From positions 1-64,000 of the forward strand of contig NZ_JACDUS010000005.1 of NCBI RefSeq assembly GCF_013761005.1: a DNA stretch of 64,000 nt, given 5' to 3'. The position numbers and the translations under genes are program-made. The notes beneath the pieces were generated by a model, which ran no database searches, was not told the origin of the DNA, and worked only from the letters and a program-made list of their open reading frames with translations. Source of the DNA: Desulfosalsimonas propionicica (GTDB taxonomy: Bacteria; Desulfobacterota; Desulfobacteria; Desulfobacterales; Desulfosalsimonadaceae). Shown in pieces: positions 28,309 to 37,391 of the stretch. Each line of letters begins with the position of its first letter. Within the stretch, counting starts at the first letter, position 1.

Positions 28309-29411
28309 AGCTGCTTTTCCTGGAACCTTTTTACGGCGGCTCTCACCGGGATTTTGCCGACGGCCTGTGCCGGCATTCCCGCCATGGGATTGATCTGCAC
28401 ACCATGCCGGAGCGATTCTGGAAATGGCGGATGCGGGGGGCGGCCCTGCATTTTATCCGCCGGATCATTGATCCCGGGGCTTATGACGCCATGATCTGTC
28501 CGCCGCTGATGAGCCTGGCCGACTTCCGCATGCTGTGCCGGGGCAGATGCCCCCCGGCCATTGTCTATTTCCATGAAAATCAGCTCACCTACCCGGTGGC
28601 CCCGGGCGAAACCCGGGACCTGCATTTTGCATTCACGGACATCACCACTGCCCTGGCTGCGGATCGGGTTCTGTTTAACTCCCGGACGCATTTGACGGAT
28701 TTTTTCCATCATGTGCCTGAATTGCTGCGCAGGATGCCGGATTTTCGGCCTTCCTGGGTGGTTGATCAGATCCGGGCCAAATCCGGTGTTTGTTATCCCG
28801 GCTGCCGGTTTCCGGCAGATTGCCCGGACAGCCACGCCTTCCAGTCGTCGGGTCAGGACCCACCCCTGGTGATCTGGAACCACCGTTGGGAATTTGACAA
28901 GCAGCCGGAGATGTTTTTTGCCGCCCTGGAACAGGTGGCCCGGGCTGGCGTGGATTTTGAGGTGGCTGTGCTCGGCCGAGCATATGATAAGACTCCCCGG
29001 GTGTTTGGTGCTGCGCGCAGCCGTCTGGGCGGCAAAATCCGGCAGTTCGGGCATGTGGATGACAAGGGTCAATATCTGCAATGGCTGGCACGGGGTACTG
29101 TGGTGGTCAGCACAGCCATCCAGGAAAATTTCGGCATTTCCGTGGTGGAAGCCGCACGCTTCGGGTGCCTGCCCCTGTTGCCAAACCGGCTGGTTTACCC
29201 GGAAATCATACCAGCAGATCTGCATCCGGTTTGTTTGTATGACAGCTTTGACACCCTTGTGAAAAAGCTCGGGGACATGCTTTGCCGCCCCCGGGCCTAC
29301 AATGATTGTCGCCGGGCCCTGACTGCACACATGGGGCGATACAGCTGGGAGCAGCGGATTGGTGAATTTGACCGGGAGTTTGAAGACCTGGCTGCCGGCA
29401 GCAGGGAATAG
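28305..29411 (+). CDS. QTMAN/GTDC1-like glycosyltransferase (DUF3524)
   Basis: A 368-residue GT-B glycosyltransferase. The N-terminal DUF3524 shows EPFYGGSHRDFADGL, then YFHENQLTYPV near residue 90 and LFNSRTH near 127. The C-terminal domain has WNHRWEFDKQPEMFF near 190, the donor-site EAARFGCLPLLPN near 283 and VYPEIIPADL. These match human GTDC1, the tRNA-queuosine mannosyltransferase QTMAN. The bacterial substrate is not known from sequence and may be queuosine-tRNA or something else. The ATG at 28305 overlaps the DUF89 stop. Confidence 0.85.
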   Translation: MKLLFLEPFYGGSHRDFADGLCRHSRHGIDLHTMPERFWKWRMRGAALHFIRRIIDPGAYDAMICPPLMSLADFRMLCRGRCPPAIVYFHENQLTYPVAPGETRDLHFAFTDITTALAADRVLFNSRTHLTDFFHHVPELLRRMPDFRPSWVVDQIRAKSGVCYPGCRFPADCPDSHAFQSSGQDPPLVIWNHRWEFDKQPEMFFAALEQVARAGVDFEVAVLGRAYDKTPRVFGAARSRLGGKIRQFGHVDDKGQYLQWLARGTVVVSTAIQENFGISVVEAARFGCLPLLPNRLVYPEIIPADLHPVCLYDSFDTLVKKLGDMLCRPRAYNDCRRALTAHMGRYSWEQRIGEFDREFEDLAAGSRE

Positions 29412-29445
29412 CTGCGTTGTCATACAATTTTGCCCTGCTGCCGGC
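29394..29445. terminator. Bidirectional hairpin between convergent genes
   Basis: gccggcagcaggg (29394-29406) pairs perfectly with ccctgctgccggc (29433-29445), overlapping the end of the glycosyltransferase gene and ending just before mscS. There is a short T stretch inside the loop and no long T tail, so strength is uncertain. Confidence 0.6.
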
Positions 29446-29453
29446 CGCCGGGA

Positions 29454-30293
29454 TTATGCGACCTTTTGCTGGTACATATGTACGTCGCGCTGGGGAAACG
29501 GAATGGAAATGCCGTTTGCGTCAAACTGTTTTTTGACGCTTTCTGTCATGTCAAAATAAAATGTCCAGTAGTCCCCGGCATTCACCCACGGCCGGCAGGC
29601 GATGTTGACACTGCTGTCGGCCAGTTCAAGAACTGCGATTACGGGTTCGGGCGCCGGCAGAATACGGCTGTCATTTTTCAGCAGATCCCACAGAATGCCT
29701 TTTGCCTTGTCAATGTCGGAATCATAGGCAATGCCGAACACCATGTCCACCCGCCGGGTGCCCTGGGTGGCATAATTGACGATTTTATCGCCGGTCATGG
29801 TGGCGTTGGGAACGATCACCGTCTTGTTGTCCGGGGTGAGCAAAATGGTGTTGAAAATCTGGATCTCCCTGACGGTTCCGGCCGTACCCCCGCCTTCGAT
29901 GTAATCATCCACCTTAAACGGCCGGAATAGAATCATGAGAACGCCTGCGGCAAAATTGGCAAGCGAGCCCTGAAGGGCAAGACCAATAGCCAGGCCTGCG
30001 GCACCCAGAAGAGCAATAAACGAGGTGGTCTGGATGCCCAGCTGGGCCAGGGCGGCGATGACCACAAAGGCAAACAGGGCAATATAGGTCAGGTTGGTGG
30101 TAAACGTAATCAGGGTTTCATCCACTTTGGTGCGCCGCATGGATTTTTCCAGGAAATTGCGCAAAAAAATGGCGACCCACCGGCCGAGCACAAAAACCGC
30201 AAGGGCGGCCAGCACCTTCATGCCAAAAACCACCCCAAGGTCCATTAACCGGGCAATCAACTGCTCCAGGCCGTTTATTGAAAATTGCTCCAT
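29454..30293 (-). CDS. Small-conductance mechanosensitive channel (MscS family)
   Basis: A 279-residue inner-membrane channel that opens on hypo-osmotic shock. Helices near residues 20-45, 65-85 and 90-120 include the pore helix with Gly/Ala packing (ALLGAAGLAIGLALQGSLANFAAG). The MscS beta domain follows (FRPFKVDDYIEG and VPNATMTGDKIVNY). Length is typical for E. coli MscS. It is transcribed leftward, 34 bases downstream of the PfpI-like gene. Confidence 0.93.
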   Translation of the reverse strand: MEQFSINGLEQLIARLMDLGVVFGMKVLAALAVFVLGRWVAIFLRNFLEKSMRRTKVDETLITFTTNLTYIALFAFVVIAALAQLGIQTTSFIALLGAAGLAIGLALQGSLANFAAGVLMILFRPFKVDDYIEGGGTAGTVREIQIFNTILLTPDNKTVIVPNATMTGDKIVNYATQGTRRVDMVFGIAYDSDIDKAKGILWDLLKNDSRILPAPEPVIAVLELADSSVNIACRPWVNAGDYWTFYFDMTESVKKQFDANGISIPFPQRDVHMYQQKVA

Positions 30294-30327
30294 GGGTTAT
30301 TGCTCCTTTTTCTTGTTGGCTGATGCA

Positions 30328-30909
30328 TCAGGTCTGGATTTTTGTGCCCAGTACTTCGAGAAATTTTGCCAGCCATTGGGGGTGGGCCGGCCAGGCCGGG
30401 GCAGTGACCAGGTTGCCGTCCACATGGGCCTGATCCACAGGGATATCCGCATATGTCCCGCCGGAAAGGGTGACGTCCGGACCCACGGCCGGGTAGGCCG
30501 AGCAGGTTCTTCCTTTAAGGGCGCCGGCGGCGGCCAGCACCTGGGCTCCGTGGCAGATGGCGGCAATGGGCTTGCCGGCCTGGTCAAAATGACGGACCAT
30601 TTCCAATACGGTTTTGTTTAGCCGGATGTATTCGGGCGCGCGGCCTCCGGGTATGACCAGCGCATCGTAGTCTCCGGGCCGGATGCTGTCGAAATCCGCT
30701 GTAACGGCAAAGTTGTGCCCGGGCTTTTCGCTGTAGGTCTGGTCGCCTTCAAAGTCATGGATGGCGGTGCGAACCGAATCCCCGGATTTTTTGCCGGGAC
30801 AGACCGCGTCCACATGGTGGCCCGTCATCAGCAGTGCCTGATAAGGCACCATGGCCTCGTAATCTTCCACAAAATCGCCCACGAGCATTAGAATTTTTTT
30901 GGCACTCAT
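30328..30909 (-). CDS. DJ-1/PfpI family protein
   Basis: A 193-residue class I glutamine-amidotransferase-like protein. The nucleophilic Cys is in AICHGAQVL near residue 105, preceded by [13 protein letters not shown] near 80 with the acidic partner near the N-terminus ([10 protein letters not shown]). DJ-1/PfpI members act as glyoxalases, deglycases or stress proteins. The exact activity is not readable. The ATG at 30909 has AAGGAGG just upstream. It diverges from the flavoprotein gene at 31125 and leads into mscS. Confidence 0.88.
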   Translation of the reverse strand: MSAKKILMLVGDFVEDYEAMVPYQALLMTGHHVDAVCPGKKSGDSVRTAIHDFEGDQTYSEKPGHNFAVTADFDSIRPGDYDALVIPGGRAPEYIRLNKTVLEMVRHFDQAGKPIAAICHGAQVLAAAGALKGRTCSAYPAVGPDVTLSGGTYADIPVDQAHVDGNLVTAPAWPAHPQWLAKFLEVLGTKIQT

Positions 30910-31124
30910 ACATTCCTCCTTGGATTTATCGGATTTGAAAGGAAGTCGTTGCTCCGCCTGCATGTCTGTCTTATTTTGATTAATATATGGATCTCTTTTC
31001 TGCGTTGGTCCATAACAAAGCAAACGTAACTGCATTCCGGCATGTTTGCAAGGTGCGCTTTGAACCGGAAGAAAGTCGGTTTCAAAGCGCAAAAACCAAA
31101 CAAGGATAACATTGTGGAGGTAGC

Positions 31125-31724
31125 ATGTACGCACTGGCCATCAGCGGAAGCCCGAGAAAAGACGGCAATACGGATTATCTGTTAAAGGAGGTCCTGGCCC
31201 CCGTTTCCCGGGCCGGGTGGGAAACCGAACTGGTCCGGGCGGGCGGCAGGGAGATCCGCGGCTGCATTGCCTGCTACAAGTGCTTTGAAAATCAAAACCA
31301 GCGCTGCGCCGTGGAAACAGATATGTTCAATGAGATTATGGAAAAAATTGTCCGGGCAGACGCCCTGATCATGGGATCGCCCACGTATTTTACAGATGTG
31401 AGCGCTGAATTAAAGGCGGTTGTGGACCGCGCCGGGCTGGTCTCCCAGGCAAACGGGGTCCTGCTGCGCGGCAAGATCGGCGCGGCCGTGGCCGCTGTCC
31501 GGCGGGCCGGGGCGGTCCATGTTTTTGATACCATCAATCATATGTTTCTGATGTCCCAGATGATTGTGCCCGGCTCCACCTACTGGAATATGGGCATGGG
31601 CTTTGACAAGGGCGATGTGGCAGACGATGCCGAGGGCATGAAAAACATGCGCCACCTGGGGGCTGTCATTGCCTGGCTGGGCAGTGCGGTCAGCAAACAT
31701 CCCGATGCCTATCCCAATCCCTAA
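31125..31724 (+). CDS. Iron-sulfur flavoprotein-like NAD(P)H oxidoreductase
   Basis: A 199-residue flavodoxin-fold protein. The FMN phosphate loop is [10 protein letters not shown] at 7-16 and a second FMN contact is GSPTYF near 84. Between them lie C47, C50, C53 and C61, matching the compact C-x2-C-x2-C-x7-C pattern of archaeal iron-sulfur flavoprotein (Isf), which holds a 4Fe-4S cluster. Isf-type proteins reduce oxygen or peroxide or shuttle electrons in anaerobes. GGAGG precedes the ATG. It is divergent from the PfpI gene and followed by a terminator. Confidence 0.85.
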   Translation: MYALAISGSPRKDGNTDYLLKEVLAPVSRAGWETELVRAGGREIRGCIACYKCFENQNQRCAVETDMFNEIMEKIVRADALIMGSPTYFTDVSAELKAVVDRAGLVSQANGVLLRGKIGAAVAAVRRAGAVHVFDTINHMFLMSQMIVPGSTYWNMGMGFDKGDVADDAEGMKNMRHLGAVIAWLGSAVSKHPDAYPNP

Positions 31725-31753
31725 CCCCAAAGTGTGCAAACCTGCTTTACAGG

Positions 31754-31796
31754 GCTGCCCCCGGCAGTTTACAGCCGTTGGGGCAGCATTTTTTTT
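31754..31796 (+). terminator. Terminator after the flavoprotein gene
   Basis: gctgcccc (31754-31761) pairs with ggggcagc (31780-31787), followed by a run of eight T. It abuts the end of the convergent gene at 31795. Confidence 0.85.
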
Positions 31797-32151
31797 ACCA
31801 AAGGCAGATCACTTTTTCGCCTTCCTGCAGCTGGGCGCGCACTTTTTCCATATGCCGCAGCGGTGCCATTTCCCGTTCAAACTCATCCATGGTCAGGCCC
31901 ATGTCCCCGGCCAGTTTTTCCGGGGGTGTGGGGCCGTTTTTTTTGAGATAATCCACAATGGCAGACTGGTTTTGCGTCAGATCCGGTCCTGTGCCGGTTT
32001 TTTCCAGATTCTTGGCGCTGTAAACCGCCCAGGGATCACATGTTTTGGGCTTGGCCGCCATGTCGATATAGCAGTCCTCGCATACGGTCTGCCCCCGTGC
32101 TTCCATGGCCTGGTCTGTATTGATTTCAGCTCCGCAACTCTGGCATTTCAT
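31795..32151 (-). CDS. Zinc-ribbon / winged-helix-like small protein
   Basis: A 118-residue protein. The N-terminus holds two CxxC knuckles (CQSCG at 3-7 and CEDCY near 24-28) typical of a zinc ribbon. The C-terminal half (QSAIVDYLKKNGPTPPEKLAGDMGLTMDEFEREM) looks like a small winged helix. It could be a DNA-binding or adaptor protein. I do not recognise a named family. AGGAGG lies upstream of the start. It stands alone between a terminator and about 250 bases (32152-32405) in which I see no gene. Confidence 0.65.
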   Translation of the reverse strand: MKCQSCGAEINTDQAMEARGQTVCEDCYIDMAAKPKTCDPWAVYSAKNLEKTGTGPDLTQNQSAIVDYLKKNGPTPPEKLAGDMGLTMDEFEREMAPLRHMEKVRAQLQEGEKVICLW

Positions 32152-32405
32152 GTCTCGGCCTCCTTTTTGTTCTCTGCAGTCGGATTTTGAAAAAAAATAA
32201 CCAAATTTTAAGATTTTTCAATGCATTTCAGAGTCATGATGCCTGAAAACACCATGCCCATGATGGAGCGTATGGGACTGGTGGGACGGAAGCGCCGGAG
32301 GAAAAATCCATGCAGAAAACCCTGCTGGCGGGCATTCGCCTGGCCGGGATTATATTGAGAGGAGCTACAGGCAGTCGCTGCCGCCGGTTTCCGGGGGCGG
32401 CGGTT

Positions 32406-32843
32406 TTACCCGATCTTTTGCTGTTTTTCGGATGCGCCGGCCATGGCTGTGATGGTGCCCTGGGCAACAGCGCAAAGCACCCGGTCGCCCCGGGTATCTG
32501 AAAACACCTCGCAGCGGCATACCGCCTGGGTCCTGCCCGTATGTATCACAGTGGCCCGGGAGATGATTTTGTCGCCTTTTGCCGGCTTCAGGTAATTGAT
32601 CTTATACTCCGAGGTGAGCACATTTGGCCCCAGCACGCTGCCGCCGGCAAACGTCAGGGCGTTGTCTGCGGCATAACTGAGCACCCCCCCGTGGACAAAA
32701 CCGTGCTGCTGCATCAGCTGCGGGGCGACAGAAATGGTGAGTTCGGCCGTGCCCTGATTAAACGCGGTGATTTCAGCGCCCACATGCACACTAAAGGGCT
32801 GTGCTGCCAGGATTTGTTTGCCCATCTCCAGCAGGTCATTCAT
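32406..32843 (-). CDS. Hotdog-fold thioesterase (PaaI family)
   Basis: A 145-residue single hotdog-domain protein predicted to hydrolyse acyl- or aryl-CoA thioesters. The family signature HGFVHGGVLSYAADNA is near residue 47, with the acidic catalytic residue at D61, and the strand EYKINYLKPA follows near 82. It overlaps the end of the quinone-reductase-like gene by eight bases on the same strand, so both are likely coexpressed. The substrate is unknown. The nearby fadD and liv genes suggest an acyl-CoA recycling role. Confidence 0.88.
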   Translation of the reverse strand: MNDLLEMGKQILAAQPFSVHVGAEITAFNQGTAELTISVAPQLMQQHGFVHGGVLSYAADNALTFAGGSVLGPNVLTSEYKINYLKPAKGDKIISRATVIHTGRTQAVCRCEVFSDTRGDRVLCAVAQGTITAMAGASEKQQKIG

Positions 32844-33867
32844 TTGTGTTTTCTTTGTATCCGGGGATTAGCACAATTTTCCCGCTTGGCCGGGCCGCTT
32901 CAATGTGTTCATGGGCCTGCCTTGCCTCTGCAAGGGGCATCCGGGCTGCGATTTGCGGCTTGATTTCCCCCTGTGCCAAAAGGTCCAGGAGCCGGGTCAG
33001 GTCTGCGGAAAACCATTTCGGGTGTTTTTTGCGCATGGCGGCAATGGAGTAAAACGCCGTCCGGCGGCCGTTGGGAAGCATGTTCCAGAGTTTCAGGCGC
33101 ATGAAATCAAGGGGGATGCTTCCGCCTTTGGCTGTTACCGCGTTGTAGAACCCGTAACATACCAGCATGCCGGCGGGATCCAGCAGATCAAAGGATCGCT
33201 TCAGGCTTTGTCCGCCAATGGGATCAAAGACCGCGTCAAACCCGCCGCCGGCAAGACTGCGCAGGTGCTGGGGCCAGTTGTCCCGCTGATAGTCAATCGG
33301 GGTAGCCCCCAGCGAAGACACCAGTTCATGCTTGGGCGCAGAAGCTGTGCCATAGATTTCCAGTTCTGATAATTTTCCCAGCTGAAGCATTGCCGTGCCC
33401 ACGGCACCGCCGGCTCCGTGTACAAGAATCCGGGCGCCTTTCTGCATTCGGGCAACGCGGTGGAGCAGCTGGTAAGCCGTTACATAGGAAAGGATTGTGC
33501 CCACGGCTTCTGCCGGATCAAGATGGTCGGCAACAGGGGTCAGCCGATCTTCGGGAAGGCATAAATACTCGGAATAAGCCCCAATGACCGTTAAGTCGGC
33601 CACTTTCTGGCCCGGGCGAAGACGGGCTGTGCCAGGGCCGGTTTTGTCCACGATTCCAACCATGTCATAGCCCGGCGAGAAGGGCGGCTTTTGCTTAACC
33701 TCCGGGTACATGCCTTTGCGGATCATCACGTCCGTGAAAGCCGCACCTGCGGCAAGCGCCCGGATTCGCACCTCTCCGGGGCCGGGTTCGGGCAGGGCAG
33801 ACTCCTGGATTGTCTCAAGCACCTCAGGGCCGCCAAAGCGGGTTATGACAACACGTTGATAGCTCAT
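32836..33867 (-). CDS. Zinc-independent quinone oxidoreductase-like MDR protein
   Basis: A 343-residue medium-chain dehydrogenase/reductase. The N-terminal GroES-like domain (FGGPEVLE, GEVRIRALAAG) is followed by a Rossmann domain with GAGGAVGTAMLQLG near 150. The structural and catalytic zinc Cys residues of alcohol dehydrogenases are absent, placing it with quinone reductases and enoyl-thioester reductases. The substrate cannot be told. It precedes the thioesterase gene with an eight-base overlap and lies 77 bases downstream of fadD. Confidence 0.87.
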   Translation of the reverse strand: MSYQRVVITRFGGPEVLETIQESALPEPGPGEVRIRALAAGAAFTDVMIRKGMYPEVKQKPPFSPGYDMVGIVDKTGPGTARLRPGQKVADLTVIGAYSEYLCLPEDRLTPVADHLDPAEAVGTILSYVTAYQLLHRVARMQKGARILVHGAGGAVGTAMLQLGKLSELEIYGTASAPKHELVSSLGATPIDYQRDNWPQHLRSLAGGGFDAVFDPIGGQSLKRSFDLLDPAGMLVCYGFYNAVTAKGGSIPLDFMRLKLWNMLPNGRRTAFYSIAAMRKKHPKWFSADLTRLLDLLAQGEIKPQIAARMPLAEARQAHEHIEAARPSGKIVLIPGYKENTNE

Positions 33868-33944
33868 TTTCCCGGCCTCTCAGTTCATTGTTCGAAATTA
33901 CAACGGACTTATCAGAAAAACGGCCCGGCATCAACAGCTCCTGA

Positions 33945-35735
33945 TCATTTGTACATCTCTTCAATAATACCGGCAAATGCCTGGTTGACGTACTTGCGCT
34001 TGACCTTCATGGTGGGGGTGACCTCGCCGTCTTCCTCGTATAGCTTTTTGGGCAGGATGCGGAACTTGCGGACGTTTTCCACCCGGGCCAGACCCTTGTT
34101 GACCTGGTCGATCTCAGACTGGATGAGCTTGTTGATTTCCGGGTGTGCGGCCAGATCCCCGTAGGTGGAAAACTGGATTTTGTTTTCCTGGGCGTATTTG
34201 ACCACGTTGTCCTCGTCGATCATGATCAGCGCGGAGAGAAATTTTCGACGGTCGCCGATCAGTACCGCGTCATTGATGTAGATGCTGGCCTTTAGCATGT
34301 TTTCAATGTACTGGGGGGAGATGTTTTTGCCGCCTGCGGTGATGATGATGTCTTTTTTCCGGTCCGTGATTTTCAGATACCCGTCTTTGTCGATTTCTCC
34401 CACGTCTCCGGAGTAAAGCCAGCCGTCTTTCAGGGTTTCGGCTGTGGCGGTTTCGTTTTTGTAATACCCGGCAAACACCCCCGGGGATTTGACAAGAATT
34501 TCCCCGTCTTCGGCGATGTTGATTTCCGTGCCCGGCACCGGGGTGCCAACGGTGCCGAATTTGGCCCGCCCCTCCCGGGAGGTGCAGGTCACGCCGGTGC
34601 CTTCTGTCTGTCCGTAGCCTTCAACCAGGTTGATGCCGATGGATTGATAGAAGAAAAGCACCCGGGCCGATATTGGGGCGGCCCCGGAATAGGCCACCCG
34701 GATCCGGTCAAATCCGAGTCTTTCCCTTAGTTTGCGAAATACCGCAAAATGGGCCAGACCAAAAGCCAGGGTCAGCCAGGAGGGCACTTTTTGAAAATGC
34801 ATTATTCGCTCGGCCCGCTTTTGGCCGATTTTCAGGGCGGCCGCATAAGCCAGCTGTTTTGCCCGGGTGGCATCAGACATGCGGATCTGGATGGCGGAAT
34901 AGTATTTTTCCCAGATCCGGGGCACGGCATAGCCCACCGTGGGAGAGACCTCGATCATGTTGTCTGTGACCGTGTCGGGCTTTTCCACGAAATTGACCAC
35001 ATAGGCGTGTCGCAGGTGTGTGAACACGGAAAACAACCGCTCAAATATATGGCAAAGCGGCAGAAACGACAACACCTCGTCTTGCCTGTCCATGGGATTT
35101 TGTTCCACAATGGCGTCTGCCATCCAGGTGACGTTGCCGTGGGTGAGCATGGCGCCCTTGGGCGGGCCGGTGGTGCCCGAGGTGTAGATCAGTACGCAGA
35201 GATCCCGGGGTGTAAGTGATTCTGAACGCTGATCCACGCCTGTTTTGGAGAGGGCCTGGCCGCGGGCCACAAGTTCGTCATAGCCCATGACCATGGGATC
35301 TGAAAATTCCCGCAGTCCTTTTGTATCCCATACAATGACTTTTTTTAGATCCGGGACCGTGTCTCTGAAACTCAGCCATTTGTCGAGCTGTTCCTCGTTT
35401 TCAACAAACAGAAAAACCGAATCGGAATTGGACACCACGTACTGGACTTCCTGCCAGGCATTGGTGGTGTAAATCCCCACGGACACGCCGCCTGCGCACT
35501 GGATGCCCATGTCGATCATGACCCACTCCGGGCAGTTGTCCCCGATAATGGCCGCACTGCTGCCTTTTTCAAGGCCCATATCGATTAAGGCCGCGCTGAT
35601 GTTTCTTGCGGCATCAAAATATTGATCCCAGGAGATATCGTGCCACAGGCCCAGTTTCTTGAAACGCATGGCTACCATCTGCCCTCGGTCGGAAACGGTC
35701 TGTTTGAAAACAGCAGGGGTTGTGGATGCAGTCAA
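33945..35735 (-). CDS. fadD: Long-chain acyl-CoA synthetase (AMP-forming)
   Basis: A 596-residue adenylate-forming enzyme that activates a carboxylic acid to its CoA thioester. The P-loop is YTSGTTGPPKGAM near 188-200. The A5 segment EGYGQTEGTG and the A7/A8 segments YSGDVGEIDKDGYLKITDRKKD follow near 375-445. The C-terminus is closest to the long-chain/FAA-type group. It is the last gene of the livMHKGF cassette, 14 bases after livF, so the transported acid may be its substrate. Chain length or aromatic preference is inferred only. Confidence 0.92.
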   Translation of the reverse strand: MTASTTPAVFKQTVSDRGQMVAMRFKKLGLWHDISWDQYFDAARNISAALIDMGLEKGSSAAIIGDNCPEWVMIDMGIQCAGGVSVGIYTTNAWQEVQYVVSNSDSVFLFVENEEQLDKWLSFRDTVPDLKKVIVWDTKGLREFSDPMVMGYDELVARGQALSKTGVDQRSESLTPRDLCVLIYTSGTTGPPKGAMLTHGNVTWMADAIVEQNPMDRQDEVLSFLPLCHIFERLFSVFTHLRHAYVVNFVEKPDTVTDNMIEVSPTVGYAVPRIWEKYYSAIQIRMSDATRAKQLAYAAALKIGQKRAERIMHFQKVPSWLTLAFGLAHFAVFRKLRERLGFDRIRVAYSGAAPISARVLFFYQSIGINLVEGYGQTEGTGVTCTSREGRAKFGTVGTPVPGTEINIAEDGEILVKSPGVFAGYYKNETATAETLKDGWLYSGDVGEIDKDGYLKITDRKKDIIITAGGKNISPQYIENMLKASIYINDAVLIGDRRKFLSALIMIDEDNVVKYAQENKIQFSTYGDLAAHPEINKLIQSEIDQVNKGLARVENVRKFRILPKKLYEEDGEVTPTMKVKRKYVNQAFAGIIEEMYK

Positions 35736-35749
35736 TGGATTCCTCCGTG

Positions 35750-36526
35750 TTATCGCCAGACTTTTTTTCGTTTCCAGCGCTGATAGCCCTTGGCCGATTC
35801 TGTGGAGCGCACGCCCATGTAAAATTCCCGGACATTTTCATCTTTCATCAGATCTCCGGATTGGCCCTTCATGACAAACCGGCCGTTTTCCAGAATCAGG
35901 GCCTCATTTGATACCTCCAGGGCCTTTTTCGCGTTTTGTTCCACCAAAAGGATGGTCACGCCTTCCTGGTTAATTTTTTTTATGATTTCAAATATTTCTT
36001 TTACAAGCAAAGGAGAGAGCCCAAGGGATGGCTCATCAAGGAAAAGCAGCCTGGGCCGGCTCATCAATGCCCTTCCAATGGCCAGCATCTGCTGCTCTCC
36101 TCCGGACAGGGTGCCGGCCCACTGTCCGGTGCGGTCGGCAAGGATGGGAAAATAGGCAAAAACGCGGTCCAGGTCCCGGGTCACCGCCTTTTTGTCTCTG
36201 CGGGTATAGGCCCCCATCATGAGGTTTTCCCTGATGGTGAGTTCTTCAAACACCTCCCTTCCCTCGGGGACCAGGGATATGCCCATGCGCACGATTTTCT
36301 CTGTGTCTGCGCCGTCAATCCGCCGGCCTGCAAATTCAATGGTGCCCTTGTCCGGCTGATCATCGATGAGCCCCATGACCGTACGAAGAATCGTGGTTTT
36401 TCCCGCCCCGTTATTGCCCAGGATGGCGGTGATGCTGCCTTCCTCCACGGAAAGCGAGGCACCGCGAATGGCATAGATCAGGTCATAATAGGTCTCGATG
36501 TTTTTGATTTCGAGCAAAGTCCCCAA
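35750..36526 (-). CDS. livF: LIV-type ABC transporter ATPase (LivF), system 1
   Basis: A 258-residue ABC ATPase. Walker A is GNNGAGKTT near 37-45, the signature is LSGGEQQML near 142, and Walker B is LLFLDEPSLGL near 163. The EGRxxF segment near 98 is characteristic of LivF. The C-terminal tail (KGYQRWKRKKVW) is longer and more basic than usual. It sits between livG and fadD on the minus strand. In this phylum LIV systems often import amino acids or organic acids, so the substrate is open. Confidence 0.94.
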   Translation of the reverse strand: MGTLLEIKNIETYYDLIYAIRGASLSVEEGSITAILGNNGAGKTTILRTVMGLIDDQPDKGTIEFAGRRIDGADTEKIVRMGISLVPEGREVFEELTIRENLMMGAYTRRDKKAVTRDLDRVFAYFPILADRTGQWAGTLSGGEQQMLAIGRALMSRPRLLFLDEPSLGLSPLLVKEIFEIIKKINQEGVTILLVEQNAKKALEVSNEALILENGRFVMKGQSGDLMKDENVREFYMGVRSTESAKGYQRWKRKKVWR

Positions 36527-36556
36527 AGTCCGGCTCCTTGTGCAATCATGTCGGGT

Positions 36557-37375
36557 TTATGCCTGTTGGTGTTCCTTTTGGGCCGGGTCCGGCAAATCCG
36601 GCTCATCGTCCCCGCCCAGATAGGCCTTTAACACCTCCGGGTGCATGCTCACCTGCTGCGGGGTGCCCTGGGTAATTTTTCTGCCGAAGTTGATGGCAAG
36701 AATCCGGTTGGATATATCCATGACCATGTTCATGTCATGTTCGATCAAAAGAATGGTAATGCCAAGTTCGTCCTGGATGTCCTTGATCCAGAAGATCACG
36801 TCCTGTTTTTCTTCCGCATTCATGCCGGCGCAGGGCTCGTCGAGCAAAAGCAGTTCGGGTTCTGCGGCAAGGGCCCGGCCCAGTTCGATTTTTTTCTGAA
36901 TCCCGTAGGGAAGGGCCCCCACCATTTTGTTGCGAAAGGACTGCAGCTCCAGCAGATCAATGATTTCCTCGACTTTACGCCGGTTTTGGATTTCCTCTTT
37001 GCCGGCAAAGGATTTTTTCCCCCACATCAGCCCTCCCCTGAACAGCCCGGTTTTCATAAACAGGTGCCGGCCGAGCATGATGTTTTCCATGGTGTTCATG
37101 TTGGAAAACAGCTCAATATTTTGAAATGTGCGCGCTATTCCGGCCCTGGCCACCCGGTCCGGAGACAGACCCCGGATGTTTTTGTCCCTGAATATGATTT
37201 TTCCCTCAGTGGGCGGATAAATCCCGTTGATGCAGTTAAATATAGTGGTCTTGCCGGCTCCGTTGGGCCCGATAATGGCGTAAATTTCCCCTTTTGCCAC
37301 TTCAAAGGAGACATCATCTGCGGCCTTTAGCCCGCCAAAGGCCATGGTCAGCCCGCTGACTGCAAAAAAGGTCAT
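36557..37375 (-). CDS. livG: LIV-type ABC transporter ATPase (LivG), system 1
   Basis: A 272-residue ABC ATPase. Walker A is GPNGAGKTT near 36-44. The LivG-type ARTFQN segment is near 82. The signature region reads LPYGIQKKIELGRAL near 160-175 and Walker B LLLLDEPCAGMN near 180-192. The signature is IQKKIE rather than the common QQRRLE, within family variation. Its C-terminal tail ends after an acidic Pro-rich stretch. It lies 16 bases downstream of livK and pairs with LivF as the transporter motor. Confidence 0.94.
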   Translation of the reverse strand: MTFFAVSGLTMAFGGLKAADDVSFEVAKGEIYAIIGPNGAGKTTIFNCINGIYPPTEGKIIFRDKNIRGLSPDRVARAGIARTFQNIELFSNMNTMENIMLGRHLFMKTGLFRGGLMWGKKSFAGKEEIQNRRKVEEIIDLLELQSFRNKMVGALPYGIQKKIELGRALAAEPELLLLDEPCAGMNAEEKQDVIFWIKDIQDELGITILLIEHDMNMVMDISNRILAINFGRKITQGTPQQVSMHPEVLKAYLGGDDEPDLPDPAQKEHQQA

Positions 37376-37391
37376 ATATCTGGTTCTTTTC

